Below are positions 27,100 through 35,290 of a stretch of DNA of 64,000 bases, in pieces. The first letter of the stretch is position 1, and the number at the start of each line of letters is the position of its first letter. Source of the DNA: Pedobacter hartonius (lineage in GTDB: Bacteria; Bacteroidota; Bacteroidia; Sphingobacteriales; Sphingobacteriaceae); the NCBI RefSeq assembly GCF_900107535.1, contig NZ_FNRA01000007.1:124001-188000 (forward strand). The letters are read 5' to 3'. The position numbers and the translations under genes were made by a program. The notes under the pieces are model-generated. The model did no database searches and had not been told where the DNA came from. It saw only the letters and a list, made by a program, of their open reading frames with translations.

Positions 27100-28647
27100 C
27101 TAGTGAACATCGGCTGGTATTTCGACATTCCTTTTGAATTTTTGCAGATAAAGCAGCGGAATAGAGCAGAGCATGACCATTCCGGCAACCCAATACGCAT
27201 CGCTATAGGTTAACAGCAGGCTCTGTTTGATTAAGGTCCCCTCCATTGCCTGATTGGCCATATGCCTTGCATCTGACATAGAGAATCCTTTGCTAATAAA
27301 ATTATTGATGAATGCATTGAACCGCTCTATGAATATAGGGTTGGCCTCGTTAAGATTGGTCAGCAGGTTACTTCTGTGAAATCCCTGACGGGTATGGATC
27401 AGCGTAGTTAAGGCTGCAATTCCGAAGGATCCACCTAATTGTCTCATCATGTTATTTAAACCCGATCCCTGACCGATCTCTGCACCTTTCAGGTCCTGTA
27501 TGGCCAGCGTAGTCAGCGGAACGAACAATAAAGCCATACCTATACCCCTGATCACCAGGGGAAGGAAGAAATCATTTGTACCCGAAGCCAGGGTTGACTT
27601 ACTCAGCATATTACAGAAAACAAAGAACAGGAACATACCGATGGTTGCCATAAACTGGGCAGGAATTCCCTTTTTAAGGAAGATTCCGACAAAGGGCATC
27701 ATCATGATCGTACAAAGGCCACCGGGAAATAGCAGCTCTCCTGTCTGTAATGCAGAGAAGCCAAGCAAATTCTGACAGAATACGGGGAATACGAATACGG
27801 ACCCGTATAACCCGAAGCCGAGAATAAAAGAGGTGACCATCCCTACCGAAAAACTCCTGTGGCGCATGATCTTGAAGTTTACGATTGGGTGATCGGTACT
27901 CATTTCCCTCCAGATGAACAATAATAACCCGATGACAGAAGCGACGGCCAGCACCGTGATGTAAGGTGTGCTGAACCAGTCTTCTGTTTCACCTTTCTCC
28001 AATACCGTCTGCAGGCTTCCTACAGCTACGGCCAGCAGGCCGATACCCCACCAGTCAACCGGCTGTCCCTGTCCCGTTTTAGGCGTCGTTCGTATATAAG
28101 TATAGGTACAGTACGCGGCGAGAATCCCGACGGGAATATTCACGTAGAAGATCCACGGCCAGCTGCTGATATCAATGATATATCCACCGATAGTTGGGCC
28201 TACGGTAGGACCAACAACAGCCCCCAGGCCAAATAATGCCGTTGCGATACCCACATCCTCACGCGGCCAGGTCTCTAAAAGAATAGCCTGTGCGGTAGAG
28301 ATCAAACCACCTCCAGCAATACCCTGCAAAATACGGAAGGCAATCAGTTCTTCCAGTGACGTAGCGTTACCACAGAGGAAAGAGGCTATGGTAAAGATGA
28401 TGATTGATGTCAGGAAATAATTCTTTCGCCCGAAACGGCTTCCCAGCCAGCCCGACATAGGCAGGACGATTACGTTTGCAACCGCATATCCTGTAGAGAT
28501 CCAGGCGATATCCTCCAAGGTTGCACCCAAGTTACCCTGAATCTGCGGTAATGCCACGTTTACGATAGTTGTATCAATCAGCTCCAGTAAAGAAGCTGTG
28601 ATCACCGTAAACGTGATTATCCATTTTGTAAAACCCTGTTCGGCCAT
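27100..28647 (-). CDS. emrB: DHA2-family drug efflux permease (EmrB-like)
   Basis: The 515-residue protein has about fourteen membrane helices, as DHA2 MFS pumps do. It carries GWLGSRFGRKNYFL in the first cytoplasmic loop and the antiporter motif C-like GAVVGPTVGPTIGGYI near residue 145. It would export drugs using the proton gradient, as the inner-membrane part of an EmrA-EmrB-TolC tripartite pump. It is the last gene of the TetR-tolC-emrA-emrB operon, with 5 bp to emrA and a terminator directly after. Confidence 0.93.
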   Translation of the reverse strand: MAEQGFTKWIITFTVITASLLELIDTTIVNVALPQIQGNLGATLEDIAWISTGYAVANVIVLPMSGWLGSRFGRKNYFLTSIIIFTIASFLCGNATSLEELIAFRILQGIAGGGLISTAQAILLETWPREDVGIATALFGLGAVVGPTVGPTIGGYIIDISSWPWIFYVNIPVGILAAYCTYTYIRTTPKTGQGQPVDWWGIGLLAVAVGSLQTVLEKGETEDWFSTPYITVLAVASVIGLLLFIWREMSTDHPIVNFKIMRHRSFSVGMVTSFILGFGLYGSVFVFPVFCQNLLGFSALQTGELLFPGGLCTIMMMPFVGIFLKKGIPAQFMATIGMFLFFVFCNMLSKSTLASGTNDFFLPLVIRGIGMALLFVPLTTLAIQDLKGAEIGQGSGLNNMMRQLGGSFGIAALTTLIHTRQGFHRSNLLTNLNEANPIFIERFNAFINNFISKGFSMSDARHMANQAMEGTLIKQSLLLTYSDAYWVAGMVMLCSIPLLYLQKFKRNVEIPADVH

Positions 28648-28652
28648 TTTAT

Positions 28653-29717
28653 TTAATCTTTTGTTGAAACAGAAACGTTCACGCTCATGCCCGGACGTAA
28701 TTTACTCAGTATTTCTTTTGTAGCTTTAATTCTGATTTTTACCGGAACACGCTGAACAACTTTCACAAAGTTACCTGTTGCATTATCCGGAGGCAGTAAT
28801 GAACCTTTAGCACCAGTTACCGGTGAGAAGTTATACACTTCACCTGCGATGTGTTCATCGGGGTAGGCATCTACTATGATATCTACCTTAAGACCCGAAT
28901 GAATTTCTTCCAGCTGTGTTTCTTTGAAGTTGGCAGTTACATACAGGCTGTTGTCATTCACGATGGAGAATAAAGACTGGCCGGCCTGGATCAGCTGCCC
29001 TTTCTGGATGCTTTTTTTACCCGCAATCCCGGTTGCCGGAGAGATGATGTTTGTATAAGAAAGCTGCAGGTTGGCGAAGTCTACTTCAGACTGGCGTTCA
29101 GAGACACTGTTGCTGCTTACTGCAAGCTGAGATTTAGTGGTACCAACCTGTTTGATTGCTGCGGTATACTGGTCTTTTGCTGCGTCATAAGTTGCCCGTG
29201 CAACATCCCTTGTTGCTTTAGCCTGGTCAAACTGCTGCTGCGTGATTGATCCGTCTTTAATCAGGTTTGCATAGCGCTCGAAATCTTTTTGTGCCTGCCA
29301 TAATTTTACTTTGGCAGATTCAATATTTGATTTTGCTGTGCTTGTATTTGCTGAGATAGCGATAATCTGAGACTGTGAAACGCCAACACCTGCATTTGCA
29401 CCTTTTTGGATAGCCGTTGCCTGTTCAAGTTTAACTTTATAATCGCGGTCATCAAGTGTTACCAGGGTATCACCTTCTTTTACTGGGGTGTTTTCTTCAA
29501 ATTTGATCTCTTTTACATATCCTCCTACACGGGCAACTACTGTGCTGATATCGCCATCAATCTGCGCATCATCGGTATCAACGTGTTTACTGAAGTATAA
29601 ATATTCTTTTATGCCAAATACGGCACCTATAATGATTAGTATAGCTAATATTATAGGGACAATTTTACTTTTCTTCTGAGGTTCAATTGTCGTTTCTGTT
29701 GTTGATTCTGTTGTCAT
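28653..29717 (-). CDS. emrA: HlyD-family membrane fusion protein (EmrA-like)
   Basis: The 354-residue protein has a short cytoplasmic tail and one membrane helix at about residues 20-40 (KIVPIILAILIIIGAVFGI). The barrel-sandwich halves (TVVARVGGYVKEIKFEENTPV near 63-83 and a second half near 210-235) flank a helical hairpin rich in Ala/Lys/Gln. It bridges EmrB in the inner membrane to the TolC-type channel. It is 5 bp upstream of emrB and 19 bp downstream of the TolC gene, the usual efflux operon order in Bacteroidota. Confidence 0.94.
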   Translation of the reverse strand: MTTESTTETTIEPQKKSKIVPIILAILIIIGAVFGIKEYLYFSKHVDTDDAQIDGDISTVVARVGGYVKEIKFEENTPVKEGDTLVTLDDRDYKVKLEQATAIQKGANAGVGVSQSQIIAISANTSTAKSNIESAKVKLWQAQKDFERYANLIKDGSITQQQFDQAKATRDVARATYDAAKDQYTAAIKQVGTTKSQLAVSSNSVSERQSEVDFANLQLSYTNIISPATGIAGKKSIQKGQLIQAGQSLFSIVNDNSLYVTANFKETQLEEIHSGLKVDIIVDAYPDEHIAGEVYNFSPVTGAKGSLLPPDNATGNFVKVVQRVPVKIRIKATKEILSKLRPGMSVNVSVSTKD

Positions 29718-29736
29718 TACTAGCGTGGATTTGATG

Positions 29737-31053
29737 TTATTGAGAAATTTTTCCTGTTGATTTTAATAAGGTATAGTAAGCTATACCGGCATCTGCCTTA
29801 GCAATTTCCAGATTGATTTTTGCCTGAAATAATAAGGTTTCAGCGTCAATTCTGTCAGTTACAGAAGCCACATTATTTTTGTATCTAGATGCATAGAGCC
29901 TGTCATTTTCAGTTGCCTGTGCAATAGAGGTTTCCAGTACCATGATCTTATTTTTGGCTACCTGATAATTCTGATAGTTCCTGTTGATCTCCGTTTTCAC
30001 ATTGTCAGACTGGATGGTCTTCTGAATACCAAATTCCTCCTGCTGAATTTTAGCCTTGCTTACTTTGTTCTTGTTTGTCCACAACGTTCCGATATTCCAG
30101 GAAAGGGTAGCGCCAAAGGTTACTGGGACTATATACTGATGATTTGAAGGAATAAAGTTGCCGGTTGGATTAATATAATACACATCGACCCCAAGGGAGA
30201 ACGTAGGCAGTGTATTTGCTTTTACAGATTTAATATCGAAATCAGCAGCCCTGTTGCGGATATCGAGTTGTCTTAGTTCCTGGCGTGTGGTCAGTCCCTG
30301 ATCCAGATAATTCGTCAATGGTGCAACAGCCGCTGCATCACCAGCGGGATCTGAAATCTCTATCTGTGTATCTTCAGGTAATCCGAGCAGCACATCAAGG
30401 TTATAGTTAACGATTCTCTGATTTCCTTCAATCTCCAATTTGGTGAGCGTGACATTGGACTGCTGCAACTGGAATCTTAAAACATCATTTTTCGTTACAA
30501 TTCCCTGTTCGAAGAAACGTTCGGCCTGTTTCAACTGGCTCGCAATTGAGGCGAGGTTCTGGTCTACAACCATATGACTCTGCGACAATTTATACAGGGA
30601 ATAATAGGTGTCAACCGCTGCAAAAGTCACCTCTTCTTTAACTTTATCTAAATCCAGGCGGGCAACATCAGCAAGAAGTTTTGTGCTTTCCCTTGCATAT
30701 TTTAGTTTGCCACCCCCATACACCAATTGCTGTACCGACGCGATACCAATGTAGGCATCAGCCCTTTTTGGTAAATTAATAGGATCAAAACCGGGTATCG
30801 TCAACTTGTTTGTTGGAATTTCGGCATGAGTGTACATTGCACTAACACTTGCCGTTGGCAGGGCCTCATCTTTTACAATTTCCAATTGAGCCAGGTTCTG
30901 CTCAATCTTATTTTGAGATAGCTTTAAGTTCTTGCTATTTTCTACCCCAAGCTGAATTGCTTCCTGTATTGTCAATTTTTTAACATTTTGTGCATAGAGC
31001 ATGCCAGGCAGCAGGAGAGCGAAGCAACTCAATTTAATTGTTTTGTGTATCAT
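29737..31053 (-). CDS. TolC-family outer-membrane efflux protein
   Basis: The 438-residue product has a signal peptide (LLPGMLYAQ, cleavage near residue 22). The paired OEP repeats are visible: KLTIQEAIQLGVENSKNL near residue 25, and a second half with long Gln/Asn-rich helices. It would form the outer-membrane channel for EmrAB. Its start overlaps the TetR gene by 4 bp (ATGA), so the regulator and channel are translationally coupled. Confidence 0.93.
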   Translation of the reverse strand: MIHKTIKLSCFALLLPGMLYAQNVKKLTIQEAIQLGVENSKNLKLSQNKIEQNLAQLEIVKDEALPTASVSAMYTHAEIPTNKLTIPGFDPINLPKRADAYIGIASVQQLVYGGGKLKYARESTKLLADVARLDLDKVKEEVTFAAVDTYYSLYKLSQSHMVVDQNLASIASQLKQAERFFEQGIVTKNDVLRFQLQQSNVTLTKLEIEGNQRIVNYNLDVLLGLPEDTQIEISDPAGDAAAVAPLTNYLDQGLTTRQELRQLDIRNRAADFDIKSVKANTLPTFSLGVDVYYINPTGNFIPSNHQYIVPVTFGATLSWNIGTLWTNKNKVSKAKIQQEEFGIQKTIQSDNVKTEINRNYQNYQVAKNKIMVLETSIAQATENDRLYASRYKNNVASVTDRIDAETLLFQAKINLEIAKADAGIAYYTLLKSTGKISQ

Positions 31054-31670
31054 TTTTTGGGTGTTAAATACGTGTTAACCAAGTCTGTCAGGTGTATGAT
31101 CAGCCTTTGCGTCAATATTTCCCGGTCTTTGGGAATGGTGATGTCTAATATTGAACCTTCAGTGATCTTGGAAGGCATTGTAGCTACGTTAGTGATGGTG
31201 CCCATAATAGAGGCGATCAGCATCCGTATATCTACAGGCCTGAAACTTCCTTCGGCAATTCCCTGATGGATGATCTTTTCGATCACATTCAGGTTACCGG
31301 ACATGGCCTCTTTCAGTTTACAATACATTTCGGGGCGCTGCGCCAGGGAAAGTTCACGGTGCATCATTTTATGAAATGAGATATTAGATAAAATCTTTGT
31401 AGTGTATCCTTCAATGACTTTGAACAGCTTTTCCATCGGCGGTATCTGATACTCATCAATTATTGTGAGTTCCGCTTTGAAATTTTCCATCCGCCTGTTC
31501 ATGATCTCCAGAAACACTCCTTCTTTTGACCCAAAGTAATAGCTGATCATAGACATATTTGCTCCGGCTTCTTTTGCAATCTGTCGGGTAGAGGTGCCTT
31601 CATATCCGAGATCAGAAAATAACTCTTCTGCTGCGGTTAGTATGCTGTTTCTTTTATCTGGCTTTTCCAT
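31050..31670 (-). CDS. TetR-family transcriptional regulator of the efflux operon
   Basis: The 206-residue protein has the TetR helix-turn-helix at about residues 10-55 (ILTAAEELFSDLGYEGTSTRQIAKEAG, then MSMISYYFGSKEG). The helical ligand-binding domain follows. It is the first gene of the operon and lies directly behind a perfect 16-bp palindrome that overlaps the promoter, so it likely represses its own operon until a drug binds. The 4-bp overlap with the TolC gene supports co-transcription. Confidence 0.93.
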   Translation of the reverse strand: MEKPDKRNSILTAAEELFSDLGYEGTSTRQIAKEAGANMSMISYYFGSKEGVFLEIMNRRMENFKAELTIIDEYQIPPMEKLFKVIEGYTTKILSNISFHKMMHRELSLAQRPEMYCKLKEAMSGNLNVIEKIIHQGIAEGSFRPVDIRMLIASIMGTITNVATMPSKITEGSILDITIPKDREILTQRLIIHLTDLVNTYLTPKK

Positions 31671-31687
31671 TATTTAATTTAATGGCA

Positions 31688-31710
31688 CAAAACTAATCAA
31701 TCGATTGATT
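31688..31710 (-). promoter_or_regulatory. Promoter box and palindromic TetR operator
   Basis: AATCAATCGATTGATT (31695-31710) is a perfect 16-bp palindrome. On the minus strand TAGTTTTG (31688-31695) matches TAnnTTTG and shares one base with the palindrome. A repressor bound there would cover the spacer and -7 region. The box ends 17 nt before the TetR ATG. Confidence 0.78.
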
Positions 31711-31799
31711 GATTTTTTATAACTATTTTCAGTTCTGCTTTAAATTACAAAGTGCTGACAATGATTATCCGCAATAAACGCCGATAGGAGCAGTAGTTA

Positions 31800-31829
31800 T
31801 TTGTAATTTAAAATAATTCAATACCTTTG
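31800..31829 (+). promoter_or_regulatory. Promoter of the small membrane protein gene
   Basis: TTTG (31800-31803) and TACCTTTG (31822-31829) are 18 bp apart. The box ends 17 nt before the ATG at 31847, which supports the small gene being real. Confidence 0.75.
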
Positions 31830-31846
31830 GGACAAAGTATTTTAAG

Positions 31847-32029
31847 ATGACTAAAGGAGAAAATATTAAAAGTTTTGACTGGGTTTATTACGTTTTAGGC
31901 CTGTTTTTCGGAGGATTGACCGGTGCGGTAATTTCAGGAAGTTTTGGATGGACAATTTTAAGCGCCATCCTGGGGTTTATTTTTGGAGCAATTTTCCTTG
32001 GATCAATTGTAAAAGGGCGTAAATACTAA
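31847..32029 (+). CDS. Small two-helix membrane protein of unknown function
   Basis: The 60-residue product has two hydrophobic segments: WVYYVLGLFFGGLTGAVI at about 12-29 and WTILSAILGFIFGAIFLGSI at about 35-54. They are rich in Gly at four-residue spacing, as in helix-packing glycine zippers. Charged ends (MTKGENIK, KGRKY) suggest a membrane hairpin with both ends in the cytoplasm. A good promoter and a hairpin downstream (32111-32175) make it a single-gene unit. No family is recognised. Confidence 0.7.
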   Translation: MTKGENIKSFDWVYYVLGLFFGGLTGAVISGSFGWTILSAILGFIFGAIFLGSIVKGRKY

Positions 32030-32110
32030 GCGCGTAAGAAAAAACTAAATTTGTTGGTTGAAATGGCATTATTGCCGTAACAATCTGATAAGAAGCTGAC
32101 AGCTTCGCTG

Positions 32111-32175
32111 AAAAGCCCTGTATTTCAATGTTCCCGCCGCATTTGCGACGGTCAGCGTTGAGATACAAGGCTTTT
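32111..32175. repeat. Long imperfect hairpin, possible terminator
   Basis: An 18-bp arm pair (32111-32128 with 32158-32175) matches apart from two G:U-compatible positions. The inner part contains a smaller GC-rich hairpin. It lies 81 bp after the small membrane protein gene and is followed by a T-rich stretch, so it may end that transcript. The strange interior may be an older palindromic element. Confidence 0.5.
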
Positions 32176-32460
32176 CTATGTTTTGTTCCGAATGCTCAGA
32201 TCTGTAATGATCTTCCATTATGGTCTGTCCCTGACACATAGAGGATTAAGACATCCATTTTCTTCGGAATAAGTTGTCGGCATACAGGAACCCGATAATG
32301 ATATCGATAAATAAAAAGATTTTAATAAATGTAGGGGGTCAGGTGCTGGCTGAATGTGATGGATATATTGATTTTTGGTGCCGTAAAATGACTTTGTGAT
32401 AACGCAAAGATAAAGATGGCAATGATGCCCAGTATAACTTGGATGTTTATCTGAATGTAC
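32176..32460. other. Non-coding stretch, probable gene debris
   Basis: No frame longer than about 25 codons is open here. One short stretch reads as a plausible protein end (about 32400-32473 on the plus strand, finishing LDVYLNVPKAG then stop) but has stops just upstream. Together with the two pseudogenes on the right this looks like decayed sequence. Nothing more can be supported. Confidence 0.4.
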
Positions 32461-32470
32461 CTAAAGCAGG

Positions 32471-32646
32471 TTAAGCTTTAACAAAGCAATCCTGGGCCAC
32501 CTCTTCGGCATCTTCCCTGTTTTAGTGAAACGTAAGGCCAGGGTAAATACAAACCGCTGATGCCGCTTTACCAGTTCGGCATAAACCGCGGTATCGCCAT
32601 TCAGTACTGCTGTGATCAAAGCCAAATCTGTTTCTTGCTGCTGCAT
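32471..32646 (-). pseudogene. Remnant of an ECF sigma factor gene (frameshifted, truncated)
   Basis: From the ATG at 32646 the frame reads LITAVLNGDTAVYAELVKRHQRF style sequence, which is sigma region 2.1-2.2 of an ECF factor. After ALRFTK the frame is lost. In the next frame the DNA goes on with REDAEEVAQDCFVKA, the core-binding region 2.2 motif, and then hits a stop at 32471. Regions 2.3 to 4 are absent. At least one frameshift and a truncation are therefore seen. It lies 51 bp downstream of gdx on the same strand. Confidence 0.8.
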
Positions 32647-32697
32647 CTGTAAATGAGACGTATGCAGCGCGGCACAGGTTACAGGATTTAAAAATAA

Positions 32698-33024
32698 TTA
32701 ATGACCGCTTCCGGCAAAGAATTTTAAGCCCAGAACGGATCCAATCAGCGTAGCAATAAAGAATAAACGCCAGAAGTTTGCCGGCTCTTCGAAATACAGG
32801 ATGCCCACAATTACGGTACCTACGGCGCCAATTCCGGTCCATACAGCATAAGCGGTACCCATAGGTAGGGTTTGCGATGCCTTATTCAGGAAATAGAAGC
32901 TCAATACGATGCAGGCCAGAAATCCTGCAGTCCATTTCAGGTTAGAAAAGTTATCGGAAAATTTAAGACAGGTGGTAAAGCCAACCTCAAATAATCCTGC
33001 AATAATCAAAATGATCCAGTTCAT
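32698..33024 (-). CDS. gdx: Guanidinium exporter of the SMR family (Gdx/SugE)
   Basis: The 108-residue protein has four membrane helices, the SMR size. The start at 33024 (MNWIILIIAGLFEVG) is chosen because SMR proteins begin there; the frame is open to 33117. Glu13 is the essential SMR proton/substrate carboxylate. AYAVWTGIGAVG matches the SugE/Gdx subgroup, which exports guanidinium, more than EmrE. I see no guanidine riboswitch in the 150 bp upstream. The gene is intact but sits between two pseudogenes. Confidence 0.9.
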   Translation of the reverse strand: MNWIILIIAGLFEVGFTTCLKFSDNFSNLKWTAGFLACIVLSFYFLNKASQTLPMGTAYAVWTGIGAVGTVIVGILYFEEPANFWRLFFIATLIGSVLGLKFFAGSGH

Positions 33025-33171
33025 AGTTTGTGTGTTTAAGTCTTCCCGGGGTTTCCGGAGGCTAGTCAAAAATTTATTTGCAGCACCATGTAACCTGATT
33101 AAAAATGATGTTGTCATAGTTACCGGAACTGCAGTTCAATAAACAGAATATTTAACAATAAATAACATAAG

Positions 33172-33508
33172 ATGGAATATTTAGTCCCGATTACCCTTTT
33201 TACAACCGGATTTGCAATGATATTCGGCATAAGGTATTAATGAATAAGGAGAGAATGGCAATGATAGAACGGGCATAAATCCAAAAGACCGACAGTCAAG
33301 CCCCTAAGCCCTTCCTGAGTTTGAAGATAGGATTGTTGCTGGTAGGATTGGGCTTGTTAGTTGCCTGTTCACAGTGATCTCTGCAAAGATCAGCGATGAC
33401 AAAGCGGCGGCCGTTTATTTTGGCTGTGTACTGATCTTTGGTGGTTTAGGACTGATCGTGTCTTACGTGATAGAGAAGAAATGGCTCGATCAGCAGCAGC
33501 TTAGCTGA
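33172..33508 (+). pseudogene. Remnant of a DUF6249-type small membrane protein gene
   Basis: The reading frame starts MEYLVPITLFTTGFAMIFGIRY and stops at 33240. The adjacent frame goes on with NKERMAMIERA, then after another stop PKPFLSLKIGLLLVGLGLL. Another frame ends with VLIFGGLGLIVSYVIEKKW and stops at 33508. Joined, these pieces give one protein of about 110 residues: a membrane anchor, a charged ERMAMIERG segment and two further helices. This is the layout of DUF6249 proteins, which I recall being near ECF sigma genes in Bacteroidota. At least three frame changes are needed, so the gene is dead. The family name is an inference. Confidence 0.7.
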
Positions 33509-33514
33509 AGCAGA

Positions 33515-34006
33515 TCATAAATATCTTTCTCTGATGATTGCGATGTGATGAACCAAGTGGCCGGCGATGGTTAAAAGAAGCCGGCGAACGTTAATTTCCC
33601 TGCCGGAGGCCACTCCGGTCCTGTTGAGTTCAGCTTCGGTCAGAGAGCGGAAGAGGTAAAGGTTTGCCTTTCTCATGAAGCTGAACTCTTCAGCAAAGCT
33701 GGCAAGGCTGCGGTCAGGAAAATGTGCATTGAGCACATACTGATCTTCATCAAAACCCGGCAGCGGGTTTTGTTCCCCGCGTGCGAAGGCTGTTAAGCGG
33801 TAAACAAGGATTCTTTCGGTGTCGATGATATGTCCCGCCATTTCTTTAATTGTCCATTTTTCAGGTGCATAGGCATAATCTGCCTTATGGGCAATATTGT
33901 TCAGGAAACCGGGGAATTCGGTGGCCTGAAGTTCAAGCAATGCCAGCACATCCCCCTGAACGAGCGATGGATAGTCGGCATATTTTTTAGGTTGAAGTGG
34001 GTTCAT
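33515..34006 (-). CDS. DinB-like four-helix-bundle protein
   Basis: The 163-residue protein has the metal-site histidines of the DinB/YfiT superfamily: AGHIIDTER near residue 60 and AGHLVHHIAIIRERY near the end. Such proteins bind Ni or Zn and many act as thiol-dependent transferases, but the reaction is unknown for this one. The start overlaps the kinase gene by 20 bp, so both are probably on one mRNA. Confidence 0.88.
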   Translation of the reverse strand: MNPLQPKKYADYPSLVQGDVLALLELQATEFPGFLNNIAHKADYAYAPEKWTIKEMAGHIIDTERILVYRLTAFARGEQNPLPGFDEDQYVLNAHFPDRSLASFAEEFSFMRKANLYLFRSLTEAELNRTGVASGREINVRRLLLTIAGHLVHHIAIIRERYL

Positions 34007-35201
34007 AAGTAATACTGCTTTTTAGGATAATCCGGAAAGTTGTGCCCTTTCCAACTTCAGAGTCCTTTACGAAAATCTGTCCGCTATGGTAGTTTTCTAC
34101 GATACGTTTCGTGAGGGAGAGCCCCAGTCCCCAGCCTCTTTTCCGGGTGGTATAACCGGGTTGGAAAACGGCGTCGAATTTGGATCTTGGAATTCCTTTT
34201 CCCGTATCAGAGATATCGATGAAGACTTCCTCCTTTGCGAGATGCTCTATGATATTAACGGTGATACTGCCTTCGTTCTCTATCGCGTTGGCCGCGTTCT
34301 TCAGCAGATTTTCCGTTACCCAATCGAACAGGGGTACATTTAACAATGCCCGTACCTGGTCATCCCCGGTAATTGTAAAGATAACTTTGTCTGAGGTCCG
34401 CAGCTGGAAATACTGGATAAAGTTACTGATCACTGTATAAACAACATGATCTTCCAGAACAGGCTTGGAGCCGATCTTGGAGAACCTGTCCGTAATCACT
34501 TCCAGTCGTTTGATATCATTTTCCATTTCCGCGATCAGCGGGTCATCCTCTGCGTCAAAGCGTGATTTCATCAGTTCTACCCAAGCCATCAGTGAAGAGA
34601 TGGGCGTACCCAGCTGATGGGCGGTCTCTTTGGCCATTCCTACCCATACCTGGTCCTGTTCGGACCGTCTTGCAGAGCTGAACGCCACGTATGCGGTGAG
34701 TAAGAATAACGCGATCACGGCCAGCTGTATATAGGGAAAATACCGGAGCTGGGTGAGGATAAAAGAATCTTTGTGGTATATATGCCAGATCTTCCCGTCA
34801 AGGCCAATAATGGGGGTACCCGGATGCTGCTTTTTCATCTTTCGCAACTCCCTTTCAAAATACCCGGGATCATATGTTTTTTTATCCTGTTTTTCGACAT
34901 CGTAGTTGGTCTTGGTTGAATCCAGGCCCTGGTAGGAGTTGATCAGCCCGTCCCCGTCGGTCATGATCACCGGTAGTTTGGTATTCTTGGTAATGGTTTC
35001 GATCAGATCGGTAAAGCGGTCATCATCATACATCACCAGCGATTGCTCCGTTACTTTTACATATAACTGGAACTGAACCTGTTCTTCACGCTGCATTTTT
35101 TTTACAAAAAAATCGGAGTAGAATACAGAAGCCGTACCGATCACAATTGCAAAAATTAACAGGAAGAATTTCCAGCGGCGTTTTTTTTCGTAGGGATTCA
35201 T
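33987..35201 (-). CDS. Sensor histidine kinase, PorY-like
   Basis: The 404-residue kinase has membrane helices at about 11-32 and 156-178 around a periplasmic sensor region of about 120 residues. The phospho-acceptor box is MAKETAHQLGTPISSL (His195). The HATPase domain shows ENLLKNAANAIEN (N box), DTGKGIP (G1) and GWGLGLSL (G2). The unusual ETAHQLGTP H box is shared, from memory, with PorY, the partner of PorX. Here PorX is encoded 21 kb away, as the two genes are also unlinked in Porphyromonas. The assignment as PorY is an inference. It is followed by an overlapping DinB-like gene. Confidence 0.85.
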   Translation of the reverse strand: MNPYEKKRRWKFFLLIFAIVIGTASVFYSDFFVKKMQREEQVQFQLYVKVTEQSLVMYDDDRFTDLIETITKNTKLPVIMTDGDGLINSYQGLDSTKTNYDVEKQDKKTYDPGYFERELRKMKKQHPGTPIIGLDGKIWHIYHKDSFILTQLRYFPYIQLAVIALFLLTAYVAFSSARRSEQDQVWVGMAKETAHQLGTPISSLMAWVELMKSRFDAEDDPLIAEMENDIKRLEVITDRFSKIGSKPVLEDHVVYTVISNFIQYFQLRTSDKVIFTITGDDQVRALLNVPLFDWVTENLLKNAANAIENEGSITVNIIEHLAKEEVFIDISDTGKGIPRSKFDAVFQPGYTTRKRGWGLGLSLTKRIVENYHSGQIFVKDSEVGKGTTFRIILKSSITYEPTST

Positions 35202-35271
35202 AGATTATGCCGGCAAATTACAAAATACCATTCAAAAAGACATCAATAGAACTGCATGCGCTTAAAAAATA

Positions 35272-35279
35272 TATCTTTG
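35272..35279 (+). promoter_or_regulatory. -7 element of gltX, inside a longer open frame
   Basis: TATCTTTG fits TAnnTTTG and ends 11 nt before the ATG at 35291. It lies within the frame open from 35207, which argues against the longer start. No clear TTTG partner is seen at the usual distance. Confidence 0.65.
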
Positions 35280-35290
35280 TGATTCAGAAT

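Noticed and set aside
32522..32842. 106-codon minus-strand frame across the gdx 3' end and sigma remnant
   Set aside because: Another frame carries the well-conserved gdx; this frame has no recognisable protein character.
33025..33171. Guanidine riboswitch upstream of gdx
   Set aside because: I looked for the conserved ACGR-type cores and paired stems and saw none.
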